Source: Drechslerella dactyloides | Lineage: Eukaryota; Ascomycota; Orbiliomycetes; Orbiliales; Orbiliaceae | Direction of reading: 5' to 3' | Length of the DNA: 64,000 nt | Assembly (NCBI GenBank): GCA_020064725.1 | Contig: JAGTWJ010000008.1 | Coordinates: 2,232,001 to 2,296,000, forward strand | Shown: positions 49,801 to 62,205 of the stretch, in pieces | Layout of the letters: each line of letters opens with the position of its first letter | How positions within the stretch are numbered: position 1 is the first letter of the stretch | Program-made: the position numbers and the translations under genes | Notes under the pieces: model-generated | What the model was told of the DNA's origin: nothing | The model's database searches: none | Seen by the model: only the letters and a program-made list of their open reading frames with translations

Positions 49801-51011
49801 AATCGTCGCCCGTAATTCATCACGGCCATCCAGGTAAACTTTCCGGCAGCTGGGGAAAAGAAACTCCACCAAGCCAATCGATCGCACTTCTGGCGTCGCA
49901 TCGGGGAGCAGCAGGTGGCTGGTTTCGGGGTTTCAAAGAGCGGCGCCGCAGCTGGACAAGATCTCGGATCTCTGGGCACCAAGCTTTGAAGCAACCTGGC
50001 AAAGGTTTCCCGTTGACGTCGTCTGGCTGCCCGGCCGGCTTGGCTTGGATACTTGTCTCACAGTTTTGAGCAGCTGCTTCCGCCCTGCTGGCTAGCTTTA
50101 ATTCTCGCCGAAAGCTGCCTGCCTGCTGCTGGCGACTGGCAGGCTTGATACTTACTTATATATAGACTGGGGTTGCACTCGGGCGTATAGATATATATAT
50201 ATACTCTCTCCAGCCTTTTTGCGTGCGTGGGGATTCAGCAGTTTTGTCGCTGCTGCTTGCTCTTGTGTTCGGTACCGTTGCATTCGCTTTCCGCCCTCGT
50301 TCTTTTTGATATCATCGCGCGGTCGTTGGAGGAGGATCAATTGACGGCCCCCCACAGGAATTACGCAAAAAGAAATAAAATAGTTGCTCGTTCAGCTAAC
50401 CGGCATTCGCTCTCGGATTAACAGCTAATCGATGGCAATTCGACGGCGGCGTGTCTAATTTGTATTACCAAAAGCCCTTTCGTCGACTAGTGGTTCGACT
50501 GACGCCATCGACAGCCAAACATCCCGCTGAATCGAGGTGCCGGCCGGCATATATCGTCCGTTCCGCCATTCGATCGAAAGTTCGAATTGTTCCCCCCCTC
50601 TGTCAAATCTTCTCCTGTCGGATCCCTCGGACGGACCTCTGATTGCAAATTGCATTCTTCAGCCAAATTCAGCCGAAATTGCGAGCTAAGCCCGTTCGCT
50701 CCCGCCGACTCCGCGCCAGACGACCGAGCTTGAGAGACGCTGGCAGATTACACGACGGCTCCGGCATCAGCAGAATTTCCCGCAGCTAGTCAACGTTGCA
50801 TTGCATTGCATACGGATTCACCTCATTCCATCGTGTATCGAATCAAGTCGTTGTCCGGTGTTCGGTCGACCGCATTGCATCGTCAGCTTCACCGCATTTC
50901 TCCCGCCTGGAACCAGCCGCGGAGCTGACCGAAGCCGATATCATTCATATCTCTTCTTCCGGCCCTTTTCGAAAATCACCTGCCGCCGCATTTACTTGTT
51001 TCGAAACCAAG
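46887..51011. other. Divergent gene-free region NPL4/CAF120-like
   Basis: About 4.1 kb lies here without a supportable gene. It holds an 18-bp palindrome atcgatatcgatatcgat (47422-47439) just after tatagctata, a TGCATGCATG motif at 49527-49536, and TA-rich runs at 50158-50203. The last 0.8 kb is probably the leader of the Caf120-like gene. Small frames at 48.0-49.6 kb carry no recognisable domain. Confidence 0.5.
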
Positions 51012-54000
51012 ATGCCGGCCGCAGAAATGCCCAGCATCTCCAAACGGGCGCGAGGTACGTAATATAATAAATTGATTTCTTACCACGCCCGTGCTATTAT
51101 TGATGCACCATTGCTTTGACCCTGGTAAAATGCCCGTTCCTTGCCTTGTTCCTGCACCGTGTCCGGTCCGCACGACTGGGAAAAGTTCACTTTTGGCGTC
51201 ACGTTTGCCCGGGCTAGCTAAGACGTCCCAAGCTTGGAGCTGCGCGTCTCCGTGAATTGGCATGCGTAACTGTTGCATTTTCAATCGGTTTGATGGAGCC
51301 GCTCCTTCGCTCGCTCGTTGTCAGATCTCCGCTCCTGGCGTGAGAGCAGGCACTTTGCAATCTTGATCCCTGGATATGATTTGATTGAGGGCGGCCTGCC
51401 TTTCTGTGCCACTCGGGGCATGGATGCCGACGGCTGCGAGGGGCCCTGCGAGAGCCCTGCGAGGGGGCTCCTGCACCTTCCTGACCCAGCAGGACGTGAT
51501 TCGCGATCTCGAATCGCAAGGCAGTATGCCTTCGGGCCGGCTTTGTGCGTGTCTGCGCCTCTGCTGCGGGATGCATGGAGCGTGTCGGTTTGCGCTGCGT
51601 CCAGCCAGTATCCGGCCCCAGATCTAGCGATTTGGTTTCAGCCTTAGCCTCTTTGGTGCCCATCCCACTGCTGCCACCCCTAGTCCGGCCGCAGGAGAGA
51701 AGGGTGTCGACGTAGACGCACTAACGGTGTTCACGTTGCCCGTGCATGTGTCCGTGAGGGATGGATGGATGATGGATGGATGGATGGATGGATGGATGGA
51801 TGGATGGTGGCCTGTTCACACACCCTCTCTCCTCTCCTTTTGGCTGCATAACTTCCTCTTCCTCTTCATTCATCGTCTTGCTCCTCCTCAAAGTAAATTT
51901 GGAATTTAACTTCCCTCCTCTCGCTGCTGTTTTTTCTGCTCGTCGCTCGCTTTTTTAAGTTCAGGGTCCTTTTGCTTTTGCGCTCTTTCAGCCTTCGTTC
52001 AGCCGTGCCCAGGGCCTGCTCTTGTTTGCTGACAGCCGGAACCCCGGATATTTCCCACATTCGACGACGCCTTTCAGCCCTCTCCGCGTCCTTCTTCACC
52101 CGCGACCGCTCGAATTCGGTCTCGAACGTTAGCAGCACGAAGAGCACATCGCCGGTCTCTTCTTCACCTCCCATACTACCAACTCTCGACCAGCTCATCG
52201 CCTCACGATCAGCTCACAGCACTCCTCCAAGCGGCTCTCCGGCGCCGGCGCCCACCCCACCATCCAGAAGACCTGGAAGTAGATCCGGCCAGTCGAGGCC
52301 TACCAGTGTCGTATCCTTTTTCCAGATGACGAGCGGATCGGGGAACGGTCTTCCCGATGGCGAGACCTTGCCAGAGATGGTGGGCGTGTTTCGTTATCTG
52401 ACGGAGCACACCCAGAAGGTGTACCATGAAGGCTACTTCCAGAAGCTGAACGATATGAACCCTGGTGAGTGGAGTCGGTCTATCCTGTTGTGTGCCAAGT
52501 TTTCGGTCTTTGAGTGTCGAGAATGAGTGCTGATGTGGGTCGAGCAGATGGGTCTGCTGTGGTCAACCGGGAATGGACGGACTGCTATGCTCAGCTGATT
52601 GGAACCGTCCTGACGATATGGGACGATAGGGCCATGCAGGAGGAAGAGGATAGGGCCAGGCGAGGCTTTGCAACGGAGCCCGGCACCGTCAAGCCCACCT
52701 TCCTCAACCTGACAGATGCCTCCATGAAGATGGTAAATCATACATCATCCCCAGATGTTTCATCCAATTGGCGGCGACTGAACTGACACCTCACGGTGAC
52801 TTTAGATCGATTCTCTACCCCAGCGAGCGAGCGGCGACCCTCTACAGAACGTTCTCAGCGTATCGACCGCTGGACGGAATCGATATCTGCTGCACTTTGG
52901 CACGCCGGCAGAGCTGACGAAATGGACTGCTGCGATCCGGCTGTCCATGTTTGAACACAACTGTTTGCAGGAGGCCTACACAGGAGCACTTGTAGCTGCG
53001 AAAGGTCGGTCGTTGAACAGCATTGGGTCGATTCTGGAAAGGTCAAGGTTCAAGGTTGAGGATTGGACCCGCGTCCGCTTTGGAGCGGGGACGCCATGGA
53101 AGCGGTACTGGACGGTCATCACACCACCTGACGAGAAGGCGTTCCAAAAGGCGAAGAAGGCGGCGAAGAAGGCTACCAAGCAGTCTGGAGCTCAGATACG
53201 CATGGAAGCTATCATGGGCGATATCAAGTTCTACGAAACCAACAAGGTCAAGAAGAAGACTCCGCCCGTCGCCACCATCAACAGTGCCTTCGCAGCGTAC
53301 GCCGTCTATCCGGAGTCCAAGGCTCTGATTGACCAGAGCACGCTCATCAAGATTGAGGGCAACATTGTCATCCACTCGGACCCGCCATTCTCGAGCGAGG
53401 GTATCATTTTTATGATGCCGGACCACCATGCTGCTGTCTCGGGGTTTGAAATGCTGATGAGATTCTTGATCCCTACCTACGACGTCTTCAACCTCTACGG
53501 CCGGCCCAACAGGCTAGTCGCCGACTCGATAGACCCGAGAAGTCTGATGTTTGCGTTCCCGAAAGAATCGAGACACCAATACCGACTGCTGGAGACAACC
53601 GACGTTGCAGCGGTGGTGGGTGAGAACGGTAGCACAAACTGGTCGGAGGCGGAGTGGAGGAGAAAGCTCAAGCAGGCGACATCCAAAGTCCAGCTGAGCG
53701 GGCGGGGCTTGCAACGGGCCAATCTGACGAGCCCGAGCACGGCAAGCCTGCCGGCGCAATTGAAGTTTGGCTCGTCGGTTAGCTTTGACGGCGGTAGCAG
53801 TGGAGAGAGGAGCAGCACGAATTCGCAGAGGCCGACGCTTCCCACGATCCCCAGCTATGCACCGCAGAACGGCGAACTCGAAAGCCATAGCGCGCCTCCA
53901 CAGCTCGTCCGGCAGATTAGCCATTCGCGAAGCATGTCAGAAGCGCACGGCTCTCAATTCTACGCTTCCACCCAACAGACAGGTTATCATCCACCGCCTG

Positions 54001-57000
54001 TGCCGCCGCCTGCCCCGTCTGTGGGGGCCTATGGATACGCTCCGAATACGAACTATCCATCACAACAACAACCGCACCAACAGCAACAACATGCTCCTCA
54101 GTCCCCACAAGCGTACGGGAACGGCCACAACAGCCATCCGAACTCAAGGCCCCCTTCCAGCAGGAGCCAGCGCAGTCAAGTGAGCCAGAATGGCCAGTAC
54201 GGACACCAAGGGCAACAGCTCCAGGGCGGCATGGCTCCCACTGCGTATCGTGGAGATCCTCGCGGAGCCGGTGGATTTGATCCCTCGCTTGGTGGACGTC
54301 AGCCCCCACAATTACAGACCGCGAACCTTGCACCCTCGTATCCAATGCCAGCAACATCACCGAACTCTGCTCGAGCTCCGCCAGCGCCCGCTCACTCCTT
54401 TTCTCCAGTGGCGAACGCGCGTGCCATGTCACGGCTCTCGATTGGCACGTTGGAAATGATGCATTCCAATAGCGCTGGGTAAGTTTTGAATGCTGTCAGT
54501 CAGCATTATTATATATATTCCGCCCCGTTGGCACTTTTTACTGACAGGACACCGAAAAAATGTTTTCCAGCCCTACACCAAACGACTATCACCCCACGCA
54601 GCCGCAGTCTCCGACTCTCGGATTCCACTCGCAGCTGGAAGGCGCGGCGGCTCACAGAACGAACTCTCATGGTTCAGCTGATTCGACCGATTCTGGAAGC
54701 TACAGCTCGTCTGGCGACGACATGGCGGTAGCTCGCGCATACACGACTCAGGGTTACACGGCAGCTGGAGGCGCGCCATCTACCTCGTCGCGGATCCCCA
54801 AAACGGGCGGTGGCCTCCACACCGACTTTGACGACTTTAACCTGGCGGACGAATTCGGGAAGCAGCAGCTCGATGCTCCCGTGTCTGGCAATGGAGCACA
54901 GCCACATGGGACGTACGTGCACGCGCCGTACTCTCAGAACGCGTATCCTCCGATGCCAGACGTGCCACAGCATGGATACGGCGGGCAGCAATACGGGAAT
55001 GGACAGAATAGCGGTGCACAAAGTGTACGTGGATACTACCAGTAATTTTTGGTTTTCTTTTTTTGGTTTTTTGTCACTTCTTTCGGATTCCTTTGCTGCT
55101 TCGATTCTCACTGCACCCTTCTTTGGCTTCGATTACCATTGATACATATTATTACTACTACTATTATTATTACTATTACACCTGTCGCGCTCGAGCCGTT
55201 TGTGTTTTTTTCTTCTTCCTGCATGATGAGTCTCGTGAAGTCCAATTACAAATGAGGCAGGTCCGCGGCAGGAGCCGGGGAGTTTCGCCTGAGCAATGAT
55301 AATATTTAAAACAGACCTGCCATATTGCCTGCTGCAGTTACCGGATGGAGGCATGCACAGATCGTACTTGTTTCTTCGCCCTTCCTGCATCCAATCCGCT
55401 GCTCTGCCACGCATGCACATTTTATACCTGTGTCCTGCATAATGATACACCTTAATCTACACCGCGCGAACTGTCTGTCCGCTTTTAGTTTTCCCGCTTC
55501 CGTTTGCACTGCGATCCACCCGCGTGGCTATGATGATCATGACCTTCCGCGAAATGAATGCAGGCTGAGACGAGCTCCCTTGCGGTCGCCCTTGCGTGCG
55601 TAAATTCTCGTGAGCGCTGCTTTATAGACCCCCGAAGACCCCTCCCGCTCGAATAGAAACTCCGACGAGGCACCGACAACGGCAACGGCAACGACGACGG
55701 CAACAGCAGCCACGGCTTCGACTGCAGCTTCCGCTTCCTCCATCTCGACGACTACTTCGGCTAGCGCGGACGCCGACTCGCACACGCACAGACAGATTCC
55801 TCCGGATCCCAGCGGGACGCCATTGGCCGCCACCTCGACGGAATCGGACCAGGAGGCCTACCAAGTGCACGATTCGCTCGAGGAGCACCAGCATCTCGCG
55901 GAGTTTATCTACACGGACACACCCGGCGGCGGGGCCGAGTCCATTGCCGAGGGCATCTCACGGATCGATTCAGATGTTCTAGAGCGAATCGCGACCATCA
56001 ACAGAATGGACAGCACACGCACAGCAGACCTCTCCTCGGACGACGACGATGTGAGCAACTACAGCTCCGCGCCCCCTTCGCCGGTCGCGCCCCGCCGCAG
56101 GGGCAGCAACGACGGCCTCCCGCACCGCACCGGCCGGATGAAGTTTGTCGGCCAGCCGACCGAAGACATGCTCGCCGTCACAATCGGCGAGACCAAATAC
56201 GTCACGCAAGGTCGGGACTCTCCCCCTTGGGGTGGCCCGATGACAGCTCGGTCGGCGTCCCGCCCGGCGTCCGGCGGGGCTGTTCGCGATAGTGCGATGC
56301 TCAAGGCCGGCAGTGGTCGCGGCGGTGTACATACGCCTCCGGCTGCACTCCATCCGGCTACAGTTGCTGCGGCTGCGACTCCTCCTGCGACGCCGGAGAT
56401 GATGAACACGATCCGGATGCTGGGCCACGGACCTGGGCCTCACGACAGCGCCATCAGCGTGGACTTCGGTCCGACGGCCAACCTCGGCGGCGGGCTAGGC
56501 AGACCGCAGCATCTTCAGCAGCAACATCTTCAGCAGCAACATCTTCAGCAGCAACAGTATCTTCAGCAGCAGCGGCGCTCGAAGAGTCCGAATGCGAGGC
56601 GCGAGACGCCTTCGCAGCTTGGGAATGGCGGAGGAATGAACAGACGCAGCGTTGCCTGGCAGCCTGGAATGGTTAATTTCCAGCAGGCCGTGACGCCGCC
56701 TGCGGCAGGCAGCAGCGGTGCAATTTACCCCAACGCCGGTATTAATATTGACACCGGCGACGCTGAGCAGCAGCATTTCGACCAGCGAGGGCGACCGCTG
56801 GAAAAGAATCCGTCGGACGGCCAGGAGAGTTACATTTCCCGCGACCGCAGCAGCAACGGCACCGACTTTTCCGCGCAAGAATTCGTCAGCCAGCACGTCG
56901 CGCTCGCTCAGCAGAACGACGAAATCATGCGGAACAGACTCCTCCAGCAGCACCAGCAGCGGACTTCCTCCTCACCGTCCTCCAGCCAGCGTTTCCTCGC

Positions 57001-58114
57001 CCAGCACAGCAGCTCCCGCCAGCAGAAGAGCCGCAGCCCGAGCACCGAGCGCCCGACGCTGCATTCGCGGACCAGCAGCGCGGCTGTGGTGCCGACGACG
57101 ACAGCGGGGTCGCGCCCCGGCAGCAGCAGCCAGCTCAAGCGGGCCAGTAGCGCGGACCTGCTTGGTACCATCGGTACCGTTAGCGGCGGCAGCCCGAGTA
57201 ACAGCCGCCCGCACAGTCGTTCAGCGAGCAGAGAGCTTCTAACGACCGCCAACTTGAACAGGGTATCGAGTCGGGATCTGCTCACGCGTCCGTCGAGCCG
57301 TGGAGCGTCGCACCTGCTGGCTGGCAACATCCAGCCTGCACCACCGTCGGCGATACCGTTACATTCACTACCGCCACCGGCGTCTGCGCTCGCACCGTTG
57401 CAATCGCTACCGCCGAGCAGTTACCATCCGCCTCCGATGCTCCCGTCCGCGCCACCCCAAGGGGCGATTATAGACCGCACTACCGAGGGACGGAACCGAG
57501 ACAGCATGTACTATGGGTCGGCGGGCAAGCTGAGCGCGGCGGAGCAGGAGCACATTGCGCGGTCGACAGGCACGCCGCTGCTTGGACAGCAGTGGAACAG
57601 CACGACGCAGAAGAAGGCCCCGCCGCATAATGCAGGGTTGCTCGGGATGATGGAGAAACGGGAGCGGGAGAAGCGCGATTTCAAGGAACATGTCAACCGG
57701 AACAGCTGGACGGTGCAGCAGGCAGTACGGCAACGGCAGTCCATGCTCGGGCTGTCGTCGCTCGCACAGGGCCAGCAAGGGCAGGGCCAGCCTCAGCCGC
57801 AATACCAGGAGCAGTCGCAACCGCAACGGCAGTCAATGTATGGGGGATTTTACGCACCCCAGCAGGCCCCACCAGCCCCGCAGCAGATGCAGCAGCAGTA
57901 TGGATTTTATGCGCCGGGGCAATCGAACTTCTCGACGCCTAGTGTAGCAGCGAGGTCTTCATGGGCACCGAGCCTCCAGCAGCAGCAAGCTCAGCAGCAG
58001 CAGATGATGTATATGATGCAGCAACAGATGGAGCAACAACAGCAACAGCAACAGCAGATGGAGGCGGAGATGCAAGCGCAGATGCAGAGACGGACATCAT
58101 GGCGTTATGGGTAA
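51012..58114 (+). CDS. CAF120: PH-domain protein, Caf120/Skg3-like
   Basis: Six exons are proposed: 51012-51054, 52036-52464, 52548-52732, 52806-54478, 54571-55024 and 55628-58114. The product is about 1756 residues. A PH domain at about 140-266 contains REWTDCYAQLIGTVLTIWDD and a TKWTAAIRLSMFE helix. A second PH-like region at about 317-440 begins PWKRYWTVITPP. The rest is Pro/Gln/Ser-rich. Near the C-terminus comes a conserved KREREKRDFKEHVNRNSW segment and glutamine runs. Yeast Caf120 is a CCR4-NOT-associated protein and Skg3 is its paralogue. Introns 1 (981 bp) and 5 (603 bp) are unusually long. The acceptor of intron 1 could also be at 52002, in the same frame. The last exon has no ATG near its start and opens at a tag|acc acceptor in phase with the donor at 55025, so it is joined here. 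Two separate genes remain possible. Confidence 0.75.
51762..51810 (+). repeat. (atgg)n microsatellite
   Basis: Tandem atgg/ggat units run through this stretch inside the long first intron of the Caf120-like gene. They end just before a pyrimidine-rich run leading to the acceptor. Confidence 0.9.
56509..56566 (+). repeat. 15-nt tandem repeat coding His-Leu-Gln-Gln-Gln
   Basis: Three near-identical copies of a 15-nt unit (catcttcagcagcaa), then a partial fourth, encode repeated His-Leu-Gln-Gln-Gln in the last exon of the Caf120-like gene. A second glutamine run lies near 58020-58065. Confidence 0.85.
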
Positions 58115-59689
58115 ACAAAATTTTCTTTGCTTTGACTATGCTTTTTTCCTTTTTTGTTTGTTTTCTGCGTTTTCGGGAGGATTGGGAATGGCCGGGTGCG
58201 TGGATGGACGAGGACGGGTATATACGAGTATGGGTATGGGTTATGGCAGCATCAGTATTGCATAGCGGAGATTCGGGGTCGAAATCGAAAAGACTGTACT
58301 GTATGCGTGAGCATTGTGTTTAAACTATCGGTACTTGCCGGTTAGGCCTTAGTTAACTATTGGGGTTTTTTCTTCTTCGGTATATTACATTTTGTGGTTT
58401 TTGTTCGCGCGCGTTAAAACGGGTATTGCATTGCGATTAGGATGGCATTGTTGCGGGAGGACATTATACACATTGCAAGACGCATTAGGGATGGGCATAC
58501 ATTATGGGTGGACTGGGAATTGCATATACAATGCGGTTTGAAAGATGGACATTTGTTACATACGTGTGTGTATTTCGCCGTAAGGCTGTCATTAGATTGT
58601 GCTTTCCTGTCTTTTTTCAACGGCCTTGCTTCCATGAGATGTCGATGTGGAGTCTTTGATTTATGTGCGCGGGAGTGTGGAGGAGGAGGACGACGGTTCA
58701 CTGGCTGGTAGTGTGCGTTCCGATTCCGATTTTGTCGGTTCCACGAGGAGGGGGATTCCTCAGTATTTAGAAAATTAAACAACGTTGGCTGGATGCACCA
58801 TGCCATCATTTCAGCTACTTCAACGTCCACGCTCGCGCCGTATACGTAATACCACCGCCAATGGCACTGACGCCATGAATAATCGATGGCTTACGGCCAT
58901 GTCGCAGTGCTAGTCTCGGAACTATCGCATTCCATGTGCCCGATCCGCAGTTAGGTTCACGTTCCTTCCCTGCGGGCGGATTCAGCGGTTCGGAGCTAAC
59001 GGTGGACTTAGGCCAACGGATTTACTAAGCAGCTCGCCAGACTGGCCAATAAGCCAGATTGTCAGCCAACCGCAGTGCCCGTTTCGGGAATGGTCAAGGG
59101 CACCCCGGCTGCTTACACTGCATGTGCATATGCATAGCCGACGGCGGAGATCAGGGGACCTTGCTGGGATCTATCGTTCTTTTTCGCAGCGTGGCATTCG
59201 AGAAACCTCGAAACTTCTGCTGCGGAGAGCCGGTGTTCCGTGACGGATGCTGGATCTCGTACCCGATTGGATGCTGTCGGTGGCCCGAGTCAATGGATTT
59301 TGGCTCGGGTGGGGGTATATACGGATCGCCCATGCAGTCTTTGCTAGGTTGTCAGCAAGTGGCTTGAAGGTTTCACGTAATAAAGCTCGAAACTGGCAGC
59401 TCGAGTTGGAGCAAACTGTCGAATTACGACGTGATCGCGGACTTCGGACGGCTTTTAGATTCCGACTCGATGGCGATACTCGTCAGCTCCCGTGCCGTCG
59501 AAGTGTATATAAAGACGAGGCGACAGCCCGTTGATGGGAATATTCTATCCCCAGCATCAGTCTACAATCCAGCAAAGCATCAATTCAATACATCTTTTGA
59601 TATCTACTCTACTCGCTTCAATAGCATCCCCAGACATCCTCTACAGATTCAAATATTGATATCAACCTTGTGATATAACATACTCTACA
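58115..59689. other. Intergenic: CAF120-like 3' side and SDR promoter
   Basis: No gene is supported. The first 300 bp is T/G-rich and fits a 3' untranslated region. A TATA box for the SDR gene lies at 59505. Confidence 0.5.
59505..59513 (+). promoter_or_regulatory. TATA box of the SDR gene
   Basis: The string tatataaag lies 185 bp upstream of the ATG at 59690. It is followed by a CA- and T-rich leader with ctacaatg around the start codon. Confidence 0.55.
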
Positions 59690-60730
59690 ATGACTTCCAA
59701 CGCCTCCTACGACCGATCCACTTCTGGCGCCCAGGTCGCCCAGGACTTCCACGACCAGGTCAAAGGTCGCAATGTTCTGATCACCGGCGTCGGTCCCGCC
59801 GGTATTGGCGAGGCGACCTTGATGGCTCTCGCAGCTCAGCAGCCAAACCTCATCACTGTCACCGGCCGCTCCCCGGAGAAGGTCAACGAGTCCATTGCGA
59901 AAGCCAAAGCCGTCTACTCAGATGCCAACATCAAGCCATTGATCATGGACCTCTCGTCCATGGCTTCTGTCCGCAAGGCCGCTGCTGAGTTCCTCGCCAC
60001 GCCTGAGCCGCTCGACATCCTCATCAATAACGCCGGCGTGATGGCACCTCCTACCCGCCTGGTATCCGCCGACAACATTGAAATCCAATTCGCAACCAAC
60101 CACGTCGGCCACTACCTCTTCACCAACCTGATCATGTCCAAGATCCTCGCCGCCGCTGAAAAGTCGACGAAGGGCGCGACCCGCATCATCAACGTCTCCT
60201 CATTCGGCCACGGAGCCAACCCGATCCGTTTCAGCGACTGGAACTGGGAAGGCGGTGACGTCCCGGATTCCGAGAAAGGATCCGTCGAGCAGCTGCAGAT
60301 GTTCAACGAGTCAGACCACACCTTCACGAAATACACACCCTACGGCGCCTACGGACAGTCCAAGACCGCCAATGTTCTCTACAGCGTGGAGCTCACCCGC
60401 CGGCTGTACGAGAAGCACGGCGTGCTCTCCCTCGCACTGCACCCTGGCGGTATCATGACGCAGCTCGCACGTCACATCTCGCAGAAGGAATTGGAATACT
60501 GGGAGACGGTGTTGAAGGATTTCATCTACTGGAAGAACGGCGACCAGGGGAGCAGCACGACGCTGGTGGCCGCGCTAGACCCCGCGTTCAACTCGTGGAC
60601 CGAGGAGAAGGGATACTATCTGGACGATTGTCAATTGAAGGCGCCGATTCCATGGGCGGTGGATCCGGAGGCTGCTCAGCGGCTGTGGAAGCTCAGCGAG
60701 GAGATTGTTGGCGAGAAGTTTGACTTTTAG
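59690..60730 (+). CDS. Short-chain dehydrogenase/reductase (retinol dehydrogenase-like)
   Basis: A single exon encodes 346 residues. It has a Rossmann NAD(P)-binding domain with TGVGPAGIG at about 32-40, NNAG in ILINNAGVM at about 110, the catalytic Ser in INVSSFGHG, and the Tyr-x3-Lys pair in YGAYGQSKTAN. A HPGG motif follows (ALHPGGIMTQLA). The layout matches the RDH/WWOX-like branch of fungal SDRs. The substrate is not predictable. The glycine motif has four residues between TG and GIG where three are usual (TGxxxGIG). No signal peptide is present, so it is probably cytosolic. The lack of introns and a clear TATA box set it apart from the spliced housekeeping genes nearby. Confidence 0.93.
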   Translation: MTSNASYDRSTSGAQVAQDFHDQVKGRNVLITGVGPAGIGEATLMALAAQQPNLITVTGRSPEKVNESIAKAKAVYSDANIKPLIMDLSSMASVRKAAAEFLATPEPLDILINNAGVMAPPTRLVSADNIEIQFATNHVGHYLFTNLIMSKILAAAEKSTKGATRIINVSSFGHGANPIRFSDWNWEGGDVPDSEKGSVEQLQMFNESDHTFTKYTPYGAYGQSKTANVLYSVELTRRLYEKHGVLSLALHPGGIMTQLARHISQKELEYWETVLKDFIYWKNGDQGSSTTLVAALDPAFNSWTEEKGYYLDDCQLKAPIPWAVDPEAAQRLWKLSEEIVGEKFDF

Positions 60731-62205
60731 AATGACAGTTGTAGCTTGGAGTTCGGGCTTTCAGTAGAGAAATGTACGTCGCGACGGGAGAAGAGTTATA
60801 GTTACATATTCGTTCTTTACATTTGTGGGTTTGTATCTTTGCATTTAATGTTGGTGTCTTCTTTAATTCCAGCCAGTCGTTTCAAATGGTACATACGCTC
60901 ATGGCACATACGCATATACGAGTATGATCACTTCAAACTTTTGTTTTGATAATATTTGAATCTAGATCTAAGCCGTTCTGTCTCTCAGTCTGCCTCATAT
61001 AATCAATTGATCGCGTCGATGCAATATATCGGCACTTCCTTTTCACGTGCGAATTAATTTCAAGCCGAAATGTCGGCGGACCGTCGGGTACCTGACTCGT
61101 CGTCATCGGATGACATCTATATCAGACTACTTAGGTGTCGACTTAGCTAGACCAACTTATCCACAGGTACGAAACCTGTCGAAACGGCAAAAAGGTGTTG
61201 TCGCCGGAAAACCACGACGCTTGTGTTTCAACCCGTCGCGAAACAAGTCGACTTGCCCAAACCGCGATCGATAGCGAGATTACCATCGACAGGTTCCCAG
61301 CACATGAACGAGGGCCTAAAGCCTCGCACAGGGATTAACCATATCTCCAGGCCCTGCTGTTGCCTGACTCGGTATTTCAGGTCCCCTTTGGTTCCTATAT
61401 GAGGATTCTGCCGAGGTTTTTTTCTGACTCGAAGACCCATGAACGTGGGATTACCTTAGGACCAACCGGAACCAAAAATACTACGGTCCCTTGAGATGCC
61501 CGTGTATCCTACGATGAGGCCATCATGCATGACCATGGCTATATTTACCAGAGCTATACGGACGGACCACCCGAGTACCGAACCAGTCCGTCGTAATCGA
61601 TCAGGGCCTGCAGACAGGCGAGACATGCGTATTCGACGCAAACGTGCGTCGACGACTAGACTGCGCAAACTGCCCGAATGGGCGCGCAGGTCTCGTTCTG
61701 CAGGGTCTCGTGTGTGCCCCTACCCAGCCAAGAGAACTTTGTTCTGCAGACGAAGTTTGAATCTCCCCGCGAAGACGGCTAGCAGCATGCCAGGCACACC
61801 TCCCGCCGGCCGAATTTGTTCGCCACTTCGATCTTTGAGGCAGCTGGAAGGTGTCAGCTGGGGTGTTTTTCCTATCCGTCTTCACGTCACACGCAAAATT
61901 AAAAACTCTGCATGCATGCATGAACGAACGGATGGATGGGTGGGTGGATCTGGTCTCAATAGGGCTGGAGGCTTGTGCGGGATGGTTGGCCGCAGGGTTC
62001 AGCCGCGGGTCTTGGACATATTAAAGCCCAGCGGTTCCCCTTGACGGCCAGTCGCCTTCGCACGGCCTTATCCTTCTCGCGACCCAAAGACGTGTAACGA
62101 CGCCTCCCTTGGCGCTGACTACGCCTCGATTATCGATTTCACTCGCTACTACCAACATTGCATATACATCGACGTTCGCGATAAAAGTCGCCATAGCCAG
62201 TCGCC
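60731..62205. other. Intergenic between SDR and AIG1-like genes
   Basis: No gene is supported in this 1.5-kb stretch. A TGCATGCATGCATGA run lies at 61909-61923. A frame across 61.5-62.0 kb is Arg/Pro-rich without family resemblance. Confidence 0.5.
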
